DNA from: Lachnospiraceae bacterium UBA3772
GTDB lineage: Bacteria; Bacillota; Clostridia; Lachnospirales; Lachnospiraceae
NCBI GenBank assembly: GCA_002371025.1
Contig: DFFQ01000071.1
Coordinates: 1-6,459 of the forward strand
Reading direction: 5' to 3'
DNA: 6,459 nt
Shown: positions 1-6,341 of the stretch, one piece after another
Layout of the letters: every line of letters begins with the position of its first letter
Numbering within the stretch: position 1 is the stretch's first letter
The notes under the pieces: generated by a model
What the model saw: the letters and a program-made list of their open reading frames with translations, nothing else
The model's database searches: none
What the model was told of the DNA's origin: nothing
Position numbers and translations under genes: made by a program

Positions 1-774
1 AATATAGATAAGTTCTTAAAAGACTATGATTATGAAGCTAATAATAATTTTAAAGCGTATTTAGCTACAAGTCTTTTCTATTTAGCTACCAAATACAATT
101 ATAAAGAGGCGAAGGCGCGAGGAGAAAAATTGGTAGTAGATGAGAAAAAACAGGGGGATGAAAAGTATACTGTTGAGGGGCGTGCAATAAGTCTTGACAG
201 TCAAGTGAAAGGAGAGGAAGGCGATAATTTATCTTTGACTGAAGTAATAGCGGATGATGATTTTGACACTGAATATCTTGCTGAAAAAAATATAGTGACA
301 GCAGATATTATGAATACTTTAGCAACAATAATGAGTTTTGTTAGAAAAAAAGCTGGAACGAATGAAAGAAAGAATAATAAATTGAGATATTATAAGACCT
401 TTTTTACAGATTCAGTGGTTTGTTATTCAAAGGAGATAATGGCTGATAATCAAACAGAAGATCTTAATGAAAGAGAAATAATAAAGAATGTTGATTTTGA
501 TTTTGGAGACTATTATGTAGATGATTTCTGCAGGACAATTGGGCAATATAGAAGAGGACGACTAAAAACATATGGAGAGCTTGTCAATTACGAAGGCAGA
601 GGTGTGGAAGATGATGTTGTAGAAATACCGGTAGAAAATAATGTAATAGCAAGCTACCTTAAAAATGCATATGAGGATTTACGTAATAGAAACGTAGTTA
701 ATATGCTTTATGAACAAAGGAAAAAGTATAATGCAATAGCTAAAGAAAAACTAAAAAATAGAAATATTATTTAA
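1..774 (+). CDS. Sigma-70-family-like protein, 5'-truncated by the window edge, with unrecognised C-terminal half
   Basis: The frame is open from base 1 to the TAA at 772-774, giving 257 visible codons of a longer protein. Visible residues 3-40 (FLKDYDY.., NNFKAYLATSLFYLATKYNYK) read like the end of sigma-70 region 2, where a fold of the form 'F.AYL...L' is usual. Residues 63-85 (ISLDSQV, GEEGDNLSLTEVIADDD) match the 'SLD.P...EDG..L.D.I.D' linker that precedes region 4 in many sigma factors. Beyond about residue 100 I see no clear region 4 helix-turn-helix; the rest is charged and probably mostly helical. A TTG at 130 preceded by GAGGAG (119-124) could be read as a start, but it would cut off sigma-like sequence, so I prefer a start outside the window. 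Sigma family proteins recruit RNA polymerase to promoters. The gene ends 29 nt before cas10 with no hairpin between, so co-transcription is plausible. The family call comes from motif resemblance only. Alternatives are a phage- or plasmid-type sigma-like regulator, or an unrelated boundary gene. Confidence 0.5.
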   Translation, partial: NIDKFLKDYDYEANNNFKAYLATSLFYLATKYNYKEAKARGEKLVVDEKKQGDEKYTVEGRAISLDSQVKGEEGDNLSLTEVIADDDFDTEYLAEKNIVTADIMNTLATIMSFVRKKAGTNERKNNKLRYYKTFFTDSVVCYSKEIMADNQTEDLNEREIIKNVDFDFGDYYVDDFCRTIGQYRRGRLKTYGELVNYEGRGVEDDVVEIPVENNVIASYLKNAYEDLRNRNVVNMLYEQRKKYNAIAKEKLKNRNII

Positions 775-803
775 AGGCTAATATAGGACGAAAGGAGTTT
801 TTC

Positions 804-2387
804 ATGGCAAGATATCTAGTAGTTATGGAGGTTTCTCAAAAGCAGGCATATATTTTTGAGAGTAATCACCTTAGGGATAATCGTTACAATTCAACTGAAA
901 TTGCCTACATTACAAGTAATGATTATTTTGAAAAGGCACTTGGACCAGAAGTATATAGTAGTAACAATATTGTGTATGCGGGTGGCGGTCATACGGTATT
1001 GGATTTTGAAAGTAAGGAAAAGGCGCTTGAATTCTCAAAGAAAATCAGTAGGCAGATAATGGTAGAATGTCCAAGAATGGAATTATTCATTGCTATGAGT
1101 GAATATGATGATAATAATACACCAGGCGGAAATCTTAAAGAGCTCATGAAAAAACTCGAAGAGAAAAAGTCCAGGAGAAGAGCATATTTTCATCAAGAAA
1201 ATTTTGGCATTGAAGAAATGAATGCGGACACCTATAAGATGGATGTAGATGTGACATCCGTTCCAAAAGTTACTTCGGTAATCGGAAGTGAGGCCGGGGG
1301 AACTGATTTAGAAAAGCTTGATAGGGAAATAGATATAAATACTATTCTTCCGAAATCATACGATTTTAATCAGACATTTGAAACTCTAGGTGGAAGTGAA
1401 GGAGAATCGAATTTCGTTGCAATAGTGCATATAGATGGTAATGGCATGGGAAAACGTGTTCAGGAGTTTTATGAGAAGAACAACGGGAATGACTGGGAAT
1501 CATTTAAGAAGAGTATAAGAGAGTTCAGTGAAGCTATAGACAGGGATTTTAAATCAGCTTTCAGGGATATGAATGACAAGGTAGATGAATTGTTAAGTGA
1601 AGAAAAATTAGATGAACTTAAATTAAAAGATAATGCATTTCCAGTTATTAGAATAATATCATCAGGAGATGACATATGCTTTGCAACTGATGGACGAATC
1701 GGTATTGAATGTGCGGCAACATTTATCAGTGCTTTAAAGAATAAGATAAATGTAAAGGATGGAAAAGGGTATTCAGCCTGTGCGGGCGTTGCAATAGTAC
1801 ATAAAAAGTATCCTTTCTACAGAGCGTATGAACTTGCAGAGGCGCTTTGCAGTAATGCAAAGAAGTTCGGAGCGTCTTTGTCAAAAGAAGATAATGGAGC
1901 ATCAGTATCATCGATAGACTGGCATATCGAATTTGGTGAGCTTGCAGATGATTTAGAGTCGGTAAGAGAACAGTTCATAACAAAGGATAATAAACATCTA
2001 GAGTTAAGGCCATATATAGTTGATGCCAGCAATGAAGTTTTGAATAAAGAAAAAATCAGAAATTACGCTACCTTTAAGAAGCTGTTTAAAAAGCTATCTA
2101 AGAAATATAATGAAAGTGGTGATAATTATAGCAGAATTCACCTTAAGCAGCTCAGAACTGTATTAAAGAGTGGTGAAGCAGCGGCATGGCATTATCTTGA
2201 ATTCCATAAGCTTGACAAGCTTGCGATGGAAAGTTATCAGGGGATTTACACTCAGATAGATTACAATGAAATGTTTAAAGGCGAAGAATTAGAGAAAAAG
2301 CTTTTCATAAAAACCTTAGATGAAAAAGAAAGATCTTGCTTATTTGACGCTATAGAGCTGCTTGATGATTATATACCATTTGACTAA
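804..2387 (+). CDS. cas10: Cas10/Cmr2-like large subunit of a type III CRISPR complex, without HD domain
   Basis: This 527-residue protein resembles the palm-domain half of Cas10/Cmr2, the large subunit that makes cyclic oligoadenylates when the complex binds target RNA. The first palm begins at once: residues 9-30 contain E-V-S-x-K-Q-A-Y-I-F followed by a 'LR.....S' stretch, and residues 57-63 are VYAGGGH, the Cmr2-type GGG turn. A helical linker follows (about 110-200). The second palm carries HIDGNGMGK with Asp211, then SSGDD with Ser287-Gly288-Asp289-Asp290 in place of the usual GGDD. Residues 325-355 (YSACAGVAIVHKKYPFYRAY to the AKK at 352-354) and the SIDWH segment are typical of Cmr2. 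The C-terminal ~120 residues are helical. Full Cas10 proteins are usually longer because of an N-terminal HD nuclease; none fits before residue 4, so DNase activity is not expected. No CxxC zinc ribbon is present. The ATG at 804 has AAAGGAG (791-797) six bases upstream. The retained Asp residues suggest, but do not prove, nucleotide cyclase activity. Confidence 0.92.
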   Translation: MARYLVVMEVSQKQAYIFESNHLRDNRYNSTEIAYITSNDYFEKALGPEVYSSNNIVYAGGGHTVLDFESKEKALEFSKKISRQIMVECPRMELFIAMSEYDDNNTPGGNLKELMKKLEEKKSRRRAYFHQENFGIEEMNADTYKMDVDVTSVPKVTSVIGSEAGGTDLEKLDREIDINTILPKSYDFNQTFETLGGSEGESNFVAIVHIDGNGMGKRVQEFYEKNNGNDWESFKKSIREFSEAIDRDFKSAFRDMNDKVDELLSEEKLDELKLKDNAFPVIRIISSGDDICFATDGRIGIECAATFISALKNKINVKDGKGYSACAGVAIVHKKYPFYRAYELAEALCSNAKKFGASLSKEDNGASVSSIDWHIEFGELADDLESVREQFITKDNKHLELRPYIVDASNEVLNKEKIRNYATFKKLFKKLSKKYNESGDNYSRIHLKQLRTVLKSGEAAAWHYLEFHKLDKLAMESYQGIYTQIDYNEMFKGEELEKKLFIKTLDEKERSCLFDAIELLDDYIPFD

Positions 2388-2404
2388 GCCGAAGGGAGTA
2401 AAGT

Positions 2405-3001
2405 ATGAAAATAAAGATGGAATTGCTTTCGGATGCTATTTTTGGAAATGGAATGAGCGTTCCGGGAGAAGAGGATATATCAGTACAAAGTGATGAGTAT
2501 GGATTTCCTTATTATAAAGGCGGAACCTTTAAGGGCGTGTTTAGAGAGATGCTTGAGAGGTATCTGGAATGGACAGGGAATGCGGAAATAAAGAGCACTC
2601 TTGCACAGCTTCTAGGAGAGGAAGGCTCTGATGAAAAGGTGGATTATGATAAACTTGTGTTTTCTGATTTTACACTTTCGGATGCAGTAAAGACAGCTGT
2701 TCTGAAGGAAATTGAAGAGGATACAGAAGATTTAAAGAATGGAATCAGCAGTGAAAAACCTGTTAGGGTACTTGACATTTTTACAAATATGAGAACTTTC
2801 ACTAAGGTAAATGAGGATGGTACAGCTCAAAAGGGATCACTTAGAAACTGTAGATGTGTAAATCAAGGCCTTGTTCTATATAGTGAAGTGCGCTGCAAAG
2901 AAAGCGATGAAAAACTCGTTGAAGAAGTGATAGGCATGATTAAAGGAATAGGAACACTCAGGAGCCGCGGCTTCGGTAATGTGAAAATTTCAAGGTGTTA
3001 G
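2405..3001 (+). CDS. cas7: Single-domain Cas7-type RAMP protein (Csm3-like)
   Basis: This 198-residue protein is a RAMP-superfamily (RRM-fold) subunit expected to coat the crRNA in the type III backbone. The first strand (KIKMELLSDAIFGNG, residues 2-16) is followed by an acidic loop with Asp24, then a DEYGFPYYKGGTFKGVFRE segment (30-48). That segment matches the RAMP pattern 'D..G.P.IPGSSLKG.LR'. The C-terminus has the diagnostic glycine-rich loop KGIGTLRSRGFGNV (180-193). Lining up FPYYKGG with the LPIIPGSS of Csm3 puts Asp24 within one residue of the catalytic Asp of Csm3, so this subunit may cut target RNA. Length is close to that of a Csm3-type protein. It starts 17 nt after cas10, with GGGAG at 2394-2398 as ribosome binding site. 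The RAMP call is firm. Which Cas7 position it occupies is inferred. Confidence 0.88.
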   Translation: MKIKMELLSDAIFGNGMSVPGEEDISVQSDEYGFPYYKGGTFKGVFREMLERYLEWTGNAEIKSTLAQLLGEEGSDEKVDYDKLVFSDFTLSDAVKTAVLKEIEEDTEDLKNGISSEKPVRVLDIFTNMRTFTKVNEDGTAQKGSLRNCRCVNQGLVLYSEVRCKESDEKLVEEVIGMIKGIGTLRSRGFGNVKISRC

Positions 3002-3006
3002 GAGGA
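3001..3006 (+). promoter_or_regulatory. Ribosome binding site overlapping the cas7 stop codon
   Basis: GGAGGA begins on the last base of the cas7 TAG and sits seven bases before the ATG at 3013. It decides the start of the Csx10-like gene: the in-frame GTG at 2995 lies upstream of this site, would add only MLGGII, and has no binding site of its own. The layout suggests translational coupling to cas7. Confidence 0.75.
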
Positions 3007-3012
3007 ATTATA

Positions 3013-4557
3013 ATGGCAAAGTATTTAAGATTAGATATATCAAATACTGAAAATATGCGCTTTACAGATCGTGCAGGAAGCCAGAGTGGTCAGACAGCTA
3101 CCTTTGATTATATTCCTGGATCATCACTTAGGGGTGCATTTATAACCTATATGTGTATGGGAGAAGATTTCGAACAGAAAAAGTTGAGTATGTTTAAGAA
3201 TTTGAAGTTTTATAATGCTTATCCAAAATTTTCTGGCAAAGAGCTCATTCCATCAATAAAGGGATTTTATGAAGATAAATCTGAGGCTAAGGTGAAGGAT
3301 ATTGAAAATGTGCTTGTAAAGGAAGAAGTTACAGGTGGCTATAAAAGAGCGTCTCTTGGTAGATATTGCAATATTGAGAATGGTAAAATTTTTTATACAA
3401 CAATTAAAGAAGGCGCAGAATTAAAAATTAAAATTAATTCGTCTAATAAAGAAAAAAATAATCTATTTAGAAATGATTACATAGAAAAAGGACAGAGCTT
3501 TTTAGGATATGTGCAAATTGAAGATGAAGAGCTTGTAAGTGACGTAGAAAAATTCTTTAACGGAGAAATAATAATTGGTAACTCAAGAACTGCTGGAATG
3601 GGAAAGTGCGGAGTAAAGGTGACTGAACTTGGAGATGGTGAGGTTCCTTACTCATATATCATGGACTGGGATGGAAATGAAGTTAAGAATGAAGTATATC
3701 TCGTTCTTCTTGCACCAACGGTAATGAGAAATGAAAACGGTGAATTTTGTGGACTAGATGAAAATAAAATAGGTAAGCTCCTTGGGGTAAGTAATGTAAA
3801 CATAGAAAGATGCGCGACCTCTGTCAGAAAGCTGAGTGGGTATAACCGTGTTTGGAAGGCACAGACTATGGCTGTTCCTGTTTATGAGCAGGGAAGTGTT
3901 TTTAGACTATCATTTGATGGTGATATTTCAAAGGAAAAGGCACTTGAAGCAATGGCAAAGGGTATAGGAATCAGAGTAAGTGAAGGATATGGGCGTTTTG
4001 TTCTTCTACAGCATTACGAAAAGCTTTCCAAGAAGGAATCGATGGGAAGAAATATATCTTCTGTAATTGATTCAAACACAAATTTGAGTGAAGAGGATAA
4101 GAAAGTACTTAAGCAGATTGCAAGAAATTATTATAGACAAAAAATTAATGATAAGATGCCAGAAGCATTAAAGAAGCGTGTAAATAAAGGAAAGCTAAAA
4201 AATAGTCAGTTAGGAGCTGTTGATGCAAGATTGATGAATAACAGATATGACTATGAGGCAGCAATGAAAGTGCTTGATGTATATTTTGGACATGCGAAGG
4301 AAAAAGAGGATAGTTATAAGGTTCATAAAGAGAAAGCCAGCGTATCTCCGTTTTATAATCAGGTGACAGAAATAAAACAAATGGACAGAAAATCATTTGA
4401 AAAATTTGTGTTGGGAGAGAATGATAATTTTACAGATAAGGATACTGTAATGGGAATCCCTAAATCTGAACTTCTGACAAAGGATGAACTAGGTCAGCTG
4501 AAGTTAGATTTCTTGTCTAAAATGATAAGAATGGAATATAAGCGCGTAAAAGCTTAA
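3013..4557 (+). CDS. csx10: Csx10-like RAMP protein (Cas5-type subunit of subtype III-D) with long C-terminal helical tail
   Basis: This 514-residue protein has the layout of Csx10, the subtype III-D signature RAMP that acts as the Cas5-like cap on the crRNA 5' handle. The first RAMP unit has FDYIPGSSLRGAF (31-43), an F-Y-N-A-Y-P element followed by a Pro-Ser-x-x-x-x-F spacing, GGYKRASLGRYC then IFYTTIKEG, GQSFLGYV (160-167), and the glycine loop GNSRTAGMG (189-197). The second unit starts near residue 230 (YLVLLAPTVMRNENG), continues with VWKAQ around Trp281 and the GSVF element (294-297), and ends in GIGIRVSEGYGRF (317-329), its glycine loop. Residues ~335-514 form a Lys/Glu-rich, probably helical tail. 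No CxxC zinc pair is seen. The protein has no obvious catalytic Asp in the Cas7 position, consistent with a Cas5-like rather than slicing role. It starts 11 nt after cas7. Csx10 is the best family match; a divergent Csm4- or Cmr3-like protein is less likely. Confidence 0.78.
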   Translation: MAKYLRLDISNTENMRFTDRAGSQSGQTATFDYIPGSSLRGAFITYMCMGEDFEQKKLSMFKNLKFYNAYPKFSGKELIPSIKGFYEDKSEAKVKDIENVLVKEEVTGGYKRASLGRYCNIENGKIFYTTIKEGAELKIKINSSNKEKNNLFRNDYIEKGQSFLGYVQIEDEELVSDVEKFFNGEIIIGNSRTAGMGKCGVKVTELGDGEVPYSYIMDWDGNEVKNEVYLVLLAPTVMRNENGEFCGLDENKIGKLLGVSNVNIERCATSVRKLSGYNRVWKAQTMAVPVYEQGSVFRLSFDGDISKEKALEAMAKGIGIRVSEGYGRFVLLQHYEKLSKKESMGRNISSVIDSNTNLSEEDKKVLKQIARNYYRQKINDKMPEALKKRVNKGKLKNSQLGAVDARLMNNRYDYEAAMKVLDVYFGHAKEKEDSYKVHKEKASVSPFYNQVTEIKQMDRKSFEKFVLGENDNFTDKDTVMGIPKSELLTKDELGQLKLDFLSKMIRMEYKRVKA

Positions 4558-4560
4558 AGA

Positions 4561-4568
4561 GGGAGGAG
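4561..4568 (+). promoter_or_regulatory. Ribosome binding site of the tandem Cas7 gene
   Basis: GGGAGGAG ends six bases before the ATG at 4575, in the 17-nt gap after the Csx10-like gene. It supports this ATG as the start; the new protein then opens a clear RAMP first strand within a few residues. Confidence 0.7.
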
Positions 4569-4574
4569 AGAAAA

Positions 4575-5942
4575 ATGGCGACAGGTTTTACATATGAATG
4601 GGTAGAAAAGTATGTAGTGAAGGCAGAACTTACCCAGCCGATGCATATTGGGGCAGAGAGTACGGCAGAATCTGACACACGTACGGGGGTTTTAGTGCAT
4701 CCGGTTACCGGAAGACCTTTTGTGCAGGCTTCCTCTTTGGCAGGAGTGTTCAGAGCTTATTATAATAGTCGAAATGGAGAAGAGGCAACTGATGAGCTTT
4801 TTGGAAAAAGTAAAAGGGGTAAAAATGAAGCGGTTTCAGATTGCCAAAGCAGAGTCTTTTTTACTGATGGACAGTTCACATCCCAGAACAAGCTTAAGCT
4901 TGAATATAGACCAAGAGTATGCATAGATGATGAAAAAGGAACAGCATCAACAGGAAAGTTCGAGATGGAATATGTTGGTGTCGGTGCAAATCTTGATTTC
5001 ACTCTTTATGTTTATGGAGATAGCAGATGTGAAAAGAATTGTCTTGATGACATATTTTCGGCAATGAATGCGGGAGATGTTCAGATCGGTGGACAAAAAA
5101 GTAATGGCTGTGGATATCTAAAAGTAGATAAGCTTTACTATAAAGATTTTAATTTAAAGACATCAGAAGGCAGAAAAGACTGGATTAAAGATGAACCCGA
5201 GAAAATAGATGGGCTAGAGCAAATAACAGTAAAAGATCAGAAAGGTACCTCGAGGGCATATCGTGTGATAGTAACTGGAAAAACTGAGGGCTCAGTTCTT
5301 GTTAAGGGCATTTCAGTTGCTGGTGTTGGAAAGGATGCTCCTGATGCAGAAAATATGAGAAATGTTAAGGGTGATTATATCATACCGGCAAGCTCAGCAA
5401 AGGGAACGATACGAAATCAGATGGAGAGAATTGCTAAGATTGTATCATCTGATGATGAAAAAGCTGCTAAAGTAATAGAGGAGGCCTTTGGTAAGGTAGG
5501 TGTTTCGAAGGATACAGGTAAATGTGGAAATCTTAGATTTTATGATGCTATTATTGGCGAGAAGGAAGAAAATGAAAAAGCTCCTCTACAGCATAGAATA
5601 AAGATAGATAAATTTACTGGCGGTGTAATGCAATCTGGACTTTTCTCTGAAAGAGATGCGGCAGGAAATATGGCAATTCAGGTGGATATTACTGAACAGA
5701 CTTCACCTAAGGCTGTGTGTGGGCTTTTGCTTCTAGCATTAAGAGATGTAGCGGGAGGTCTTGTTAATTTTGGAAGTGGTTACAGTATCGGTAAGGGCTT
5801 CATGAATGTGGATAAAATCACTATTATTTCAAAGGACCAAAAGGAGTGCACAATTACATATTCTGATGGGAATGGTAATGTAGAAGATCCAAATGGCATA
5901 ATAGATGAATGTCTTAGAGCTCTTAAAGAGGAGGTACAGTAA
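4575..5942 (+). CDS. cas7-2x: Tandem double-Cas7 RAMP protein (two Csm3/Cmr4-like domains in one chain)
   Basis: This 455-residue protein contains two complete RAMP domains and so should occupy two adjacent backbone positions on the crRNA. Domain 1 (about 10-200) has LTQPMHIGAES (19-29), Asp34, a HPVTGRPFVQASSLAGVFR segment (42-60) and the loop QIGGQKSNGCGYLKV (170-184). Domain 2 (about 225-455) has Asp254 and Asp257, DYIIPASSAKGTIR (267-280), the Csm3/Cmr4-type HRIKIDKFTGG (340-350) followed by GLFSER, and the loop GSGYSIGKGF (400-409). Asp257 lies 12 residues before the IIPASS element, one off the spacing of the catalytic Asp in Csm3. Asp34 is offset by about two, so its role is less certain. 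A single-domain Cas7 has roughly half this length, so this is a fusion or duplication. Similar Cas7-2x proteins are known in subtype III-D variants. Confidence 0.85.
   Translation: MATGFTYEWVEKYVVKAELTQPMHIGAESTAESDTRTGVLVHPVTGRPFVQASSLAGVFRAYYNSRNGEEATDELFGKSKRGKNEAVSDCQSRVFFTDGQFTSQNKLKLEYRPRVCIDDEKGTASTGKFEMEYVGVGANLDFTLYVYGDSRCEKNCLDDIFSAMNAGDVQIGGQKSNGCGYLKVDKLYYKDFNLKTSEGRKDWIKDEPEKIDGLEQITVKDQKGTSRAYRVIVTGKTEGSVLVKGISVAGVGKDAPDAENMRNVKGDYIIPASSAKGTIRNQMERIAKIVSSDDEKAAKVIEEAFGKVGVSKDTGKCGNLRFYDAIIGEKEENEKAPLQHRIKIDKFTGGVMQSGLFSERDAAGNMAIQVDITEQTSPKAVCGLLLLALRDVAGGLVNFGSGYSIGKGFMNVDKITIISKDQKECTITYSDGNGNVEDPNGIIDECLRALKEEVQ
5926..5935 (+). promoter_or_regulatory. Ribosome binding site inside the end of the tandem Cas7 gene, fixing the csx19-like start
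   Basis: AAGAGGAGGT lies in the last codons of the tandem Cas7 gene, eight bases before the ATG at 5944. It favours that ATG over the in-frame upstream ATG at 5905, which would make the genes overlap by 38 bases and has no comparable site. Confidence 0.75.
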
Positions 5943-5943
5943 G

Positions 5944-6333
5944 ATGAATTATAAGGCTGAAAGAATATCGATAGATGATGTGAAGGGAAAAATATTGTCA
6001 GGGAATTACACCTTTGCGCTTATAAATTACATAAGTGAGATGGTATTAACTGATAAGCTAGATGCTGCGTCAATTGACTGGAATGAAATTGTTGAGGCGA
6101 GATTCTTCTCTGAAAAAAATGAAATTCATATATTTGAGGATGATGAGGAAATGATAGCTGTTTATTCGCAGGATGGTGATGAGAATAATGATTATCTGAT
6201 AAAAAAACTCCCTATCATGAAAAGGGGAGGTTTGTCAAAGATAGGCAAAAAGCTCGTCGCTAAGCAGTATCTTGCGTATGATGAAGATGGACAGGCGGAG
6301 ATAAAATTTACTCGCCTAATTGGTGTTGAATAG
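5944..6333 (+). CDS. csx19: Small Csx19-like accessory protein of a subtype III-D CRISPR module
   Basis: This 129-residue protein is separated from the tandem Cas7 stop codon by one base, implying coupled translation. It has no membrane segment or signal peptide and is acidic overall. Two stretches recall the Csx19 (TIGR03984) family: a central DWNEIVEARFFSEKNEIHIF (45-64), with the 'E.R.F....E' element typical of that family, and a C-terminal YLAYDEDGQAEIKFTRLIG (109-127). Csx19 genes are found with csx10 and tandem Cas7 genes in subtype III-D, where the protein is an accessory subunit of the effector complex; its biochemical role is not something the sequence shows. The family assignment rests on these short motifs plus context. 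If it is not Csx19, it is an unclassified small type III accessory protein. Confidence 0.6.
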   Translation: MNYKAERISIDDVKGKILSGNYTFALINYISEMVLTDKLDAASIDWNEIVEARFFSEKNEIHIFEDDEEMIAVYSQDGDENNDYLIKKLPIMKRGGLSKIGKKLVAKQYLAYDEDGQAEIKFTRLIGVE

Positions 6334-6339
6334 GAGGGG
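6332..6339 (+). promoter_or_regulatory. Ribosome binding site overlapping the csx19-like stop codon
   Basis: AGGAGGGG starts inside the TAG of the csx19-like gene and precedes the ATG at 6342. The TAGGAGG arrangement repeats the one between cas7 and the Csx10-like gene, and supports a real gene starting at 6342. Confidence 0.7.
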
Positions 6340-6341
6340 AT

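Noticed and set aside
727..732. TATAAT that could be a -10 box for a promoter in front of cas10
   Set aside because: No acceptable -35 hexamer lies 16-18 bases upstream and there is no extended -10 TG. The bases encode Lys-Tyr-Asn in an AT-rich gene, so chance is the better explanation.
130..774. A shorter gene starting at TTG 130 with GAGGAG just upstream
   Set aside because: The frame is open to base 1, and the residues before 130 read as sigma-70 region 2. Starting at 130 would remove them. The GAGGAG also arises from ordinary Arg-Gly-Glu codons.
856..1059. Plus-strand 67-codon reading frame inside cas10
   Set aside because: It lies wholly inside the confidently assigned cas10 frame, has no ribosome binding site and reads as an out-of-frame shadow.
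1469..2032. Minus-strand open frames opposite cas10
   Set aside because: They have antisense low-complexity composition (Ser/Leu-rich), overlap each other and cas10, and show no start signals.
2995..3012. GTG start for the Csx10-like gene, six codons earlier
   Set aside because: It would place the GGAGG inside the coding sequence and overlap the cas7 stop, with no binding site of its own. The ATG at 3013 is better supported.
4145..4396. Minus-strand frame opposite the Csx10-like tail
   Set aside because: It lies antisense to a coding region, shows no ribosome binding site and resembles no family I recognise.
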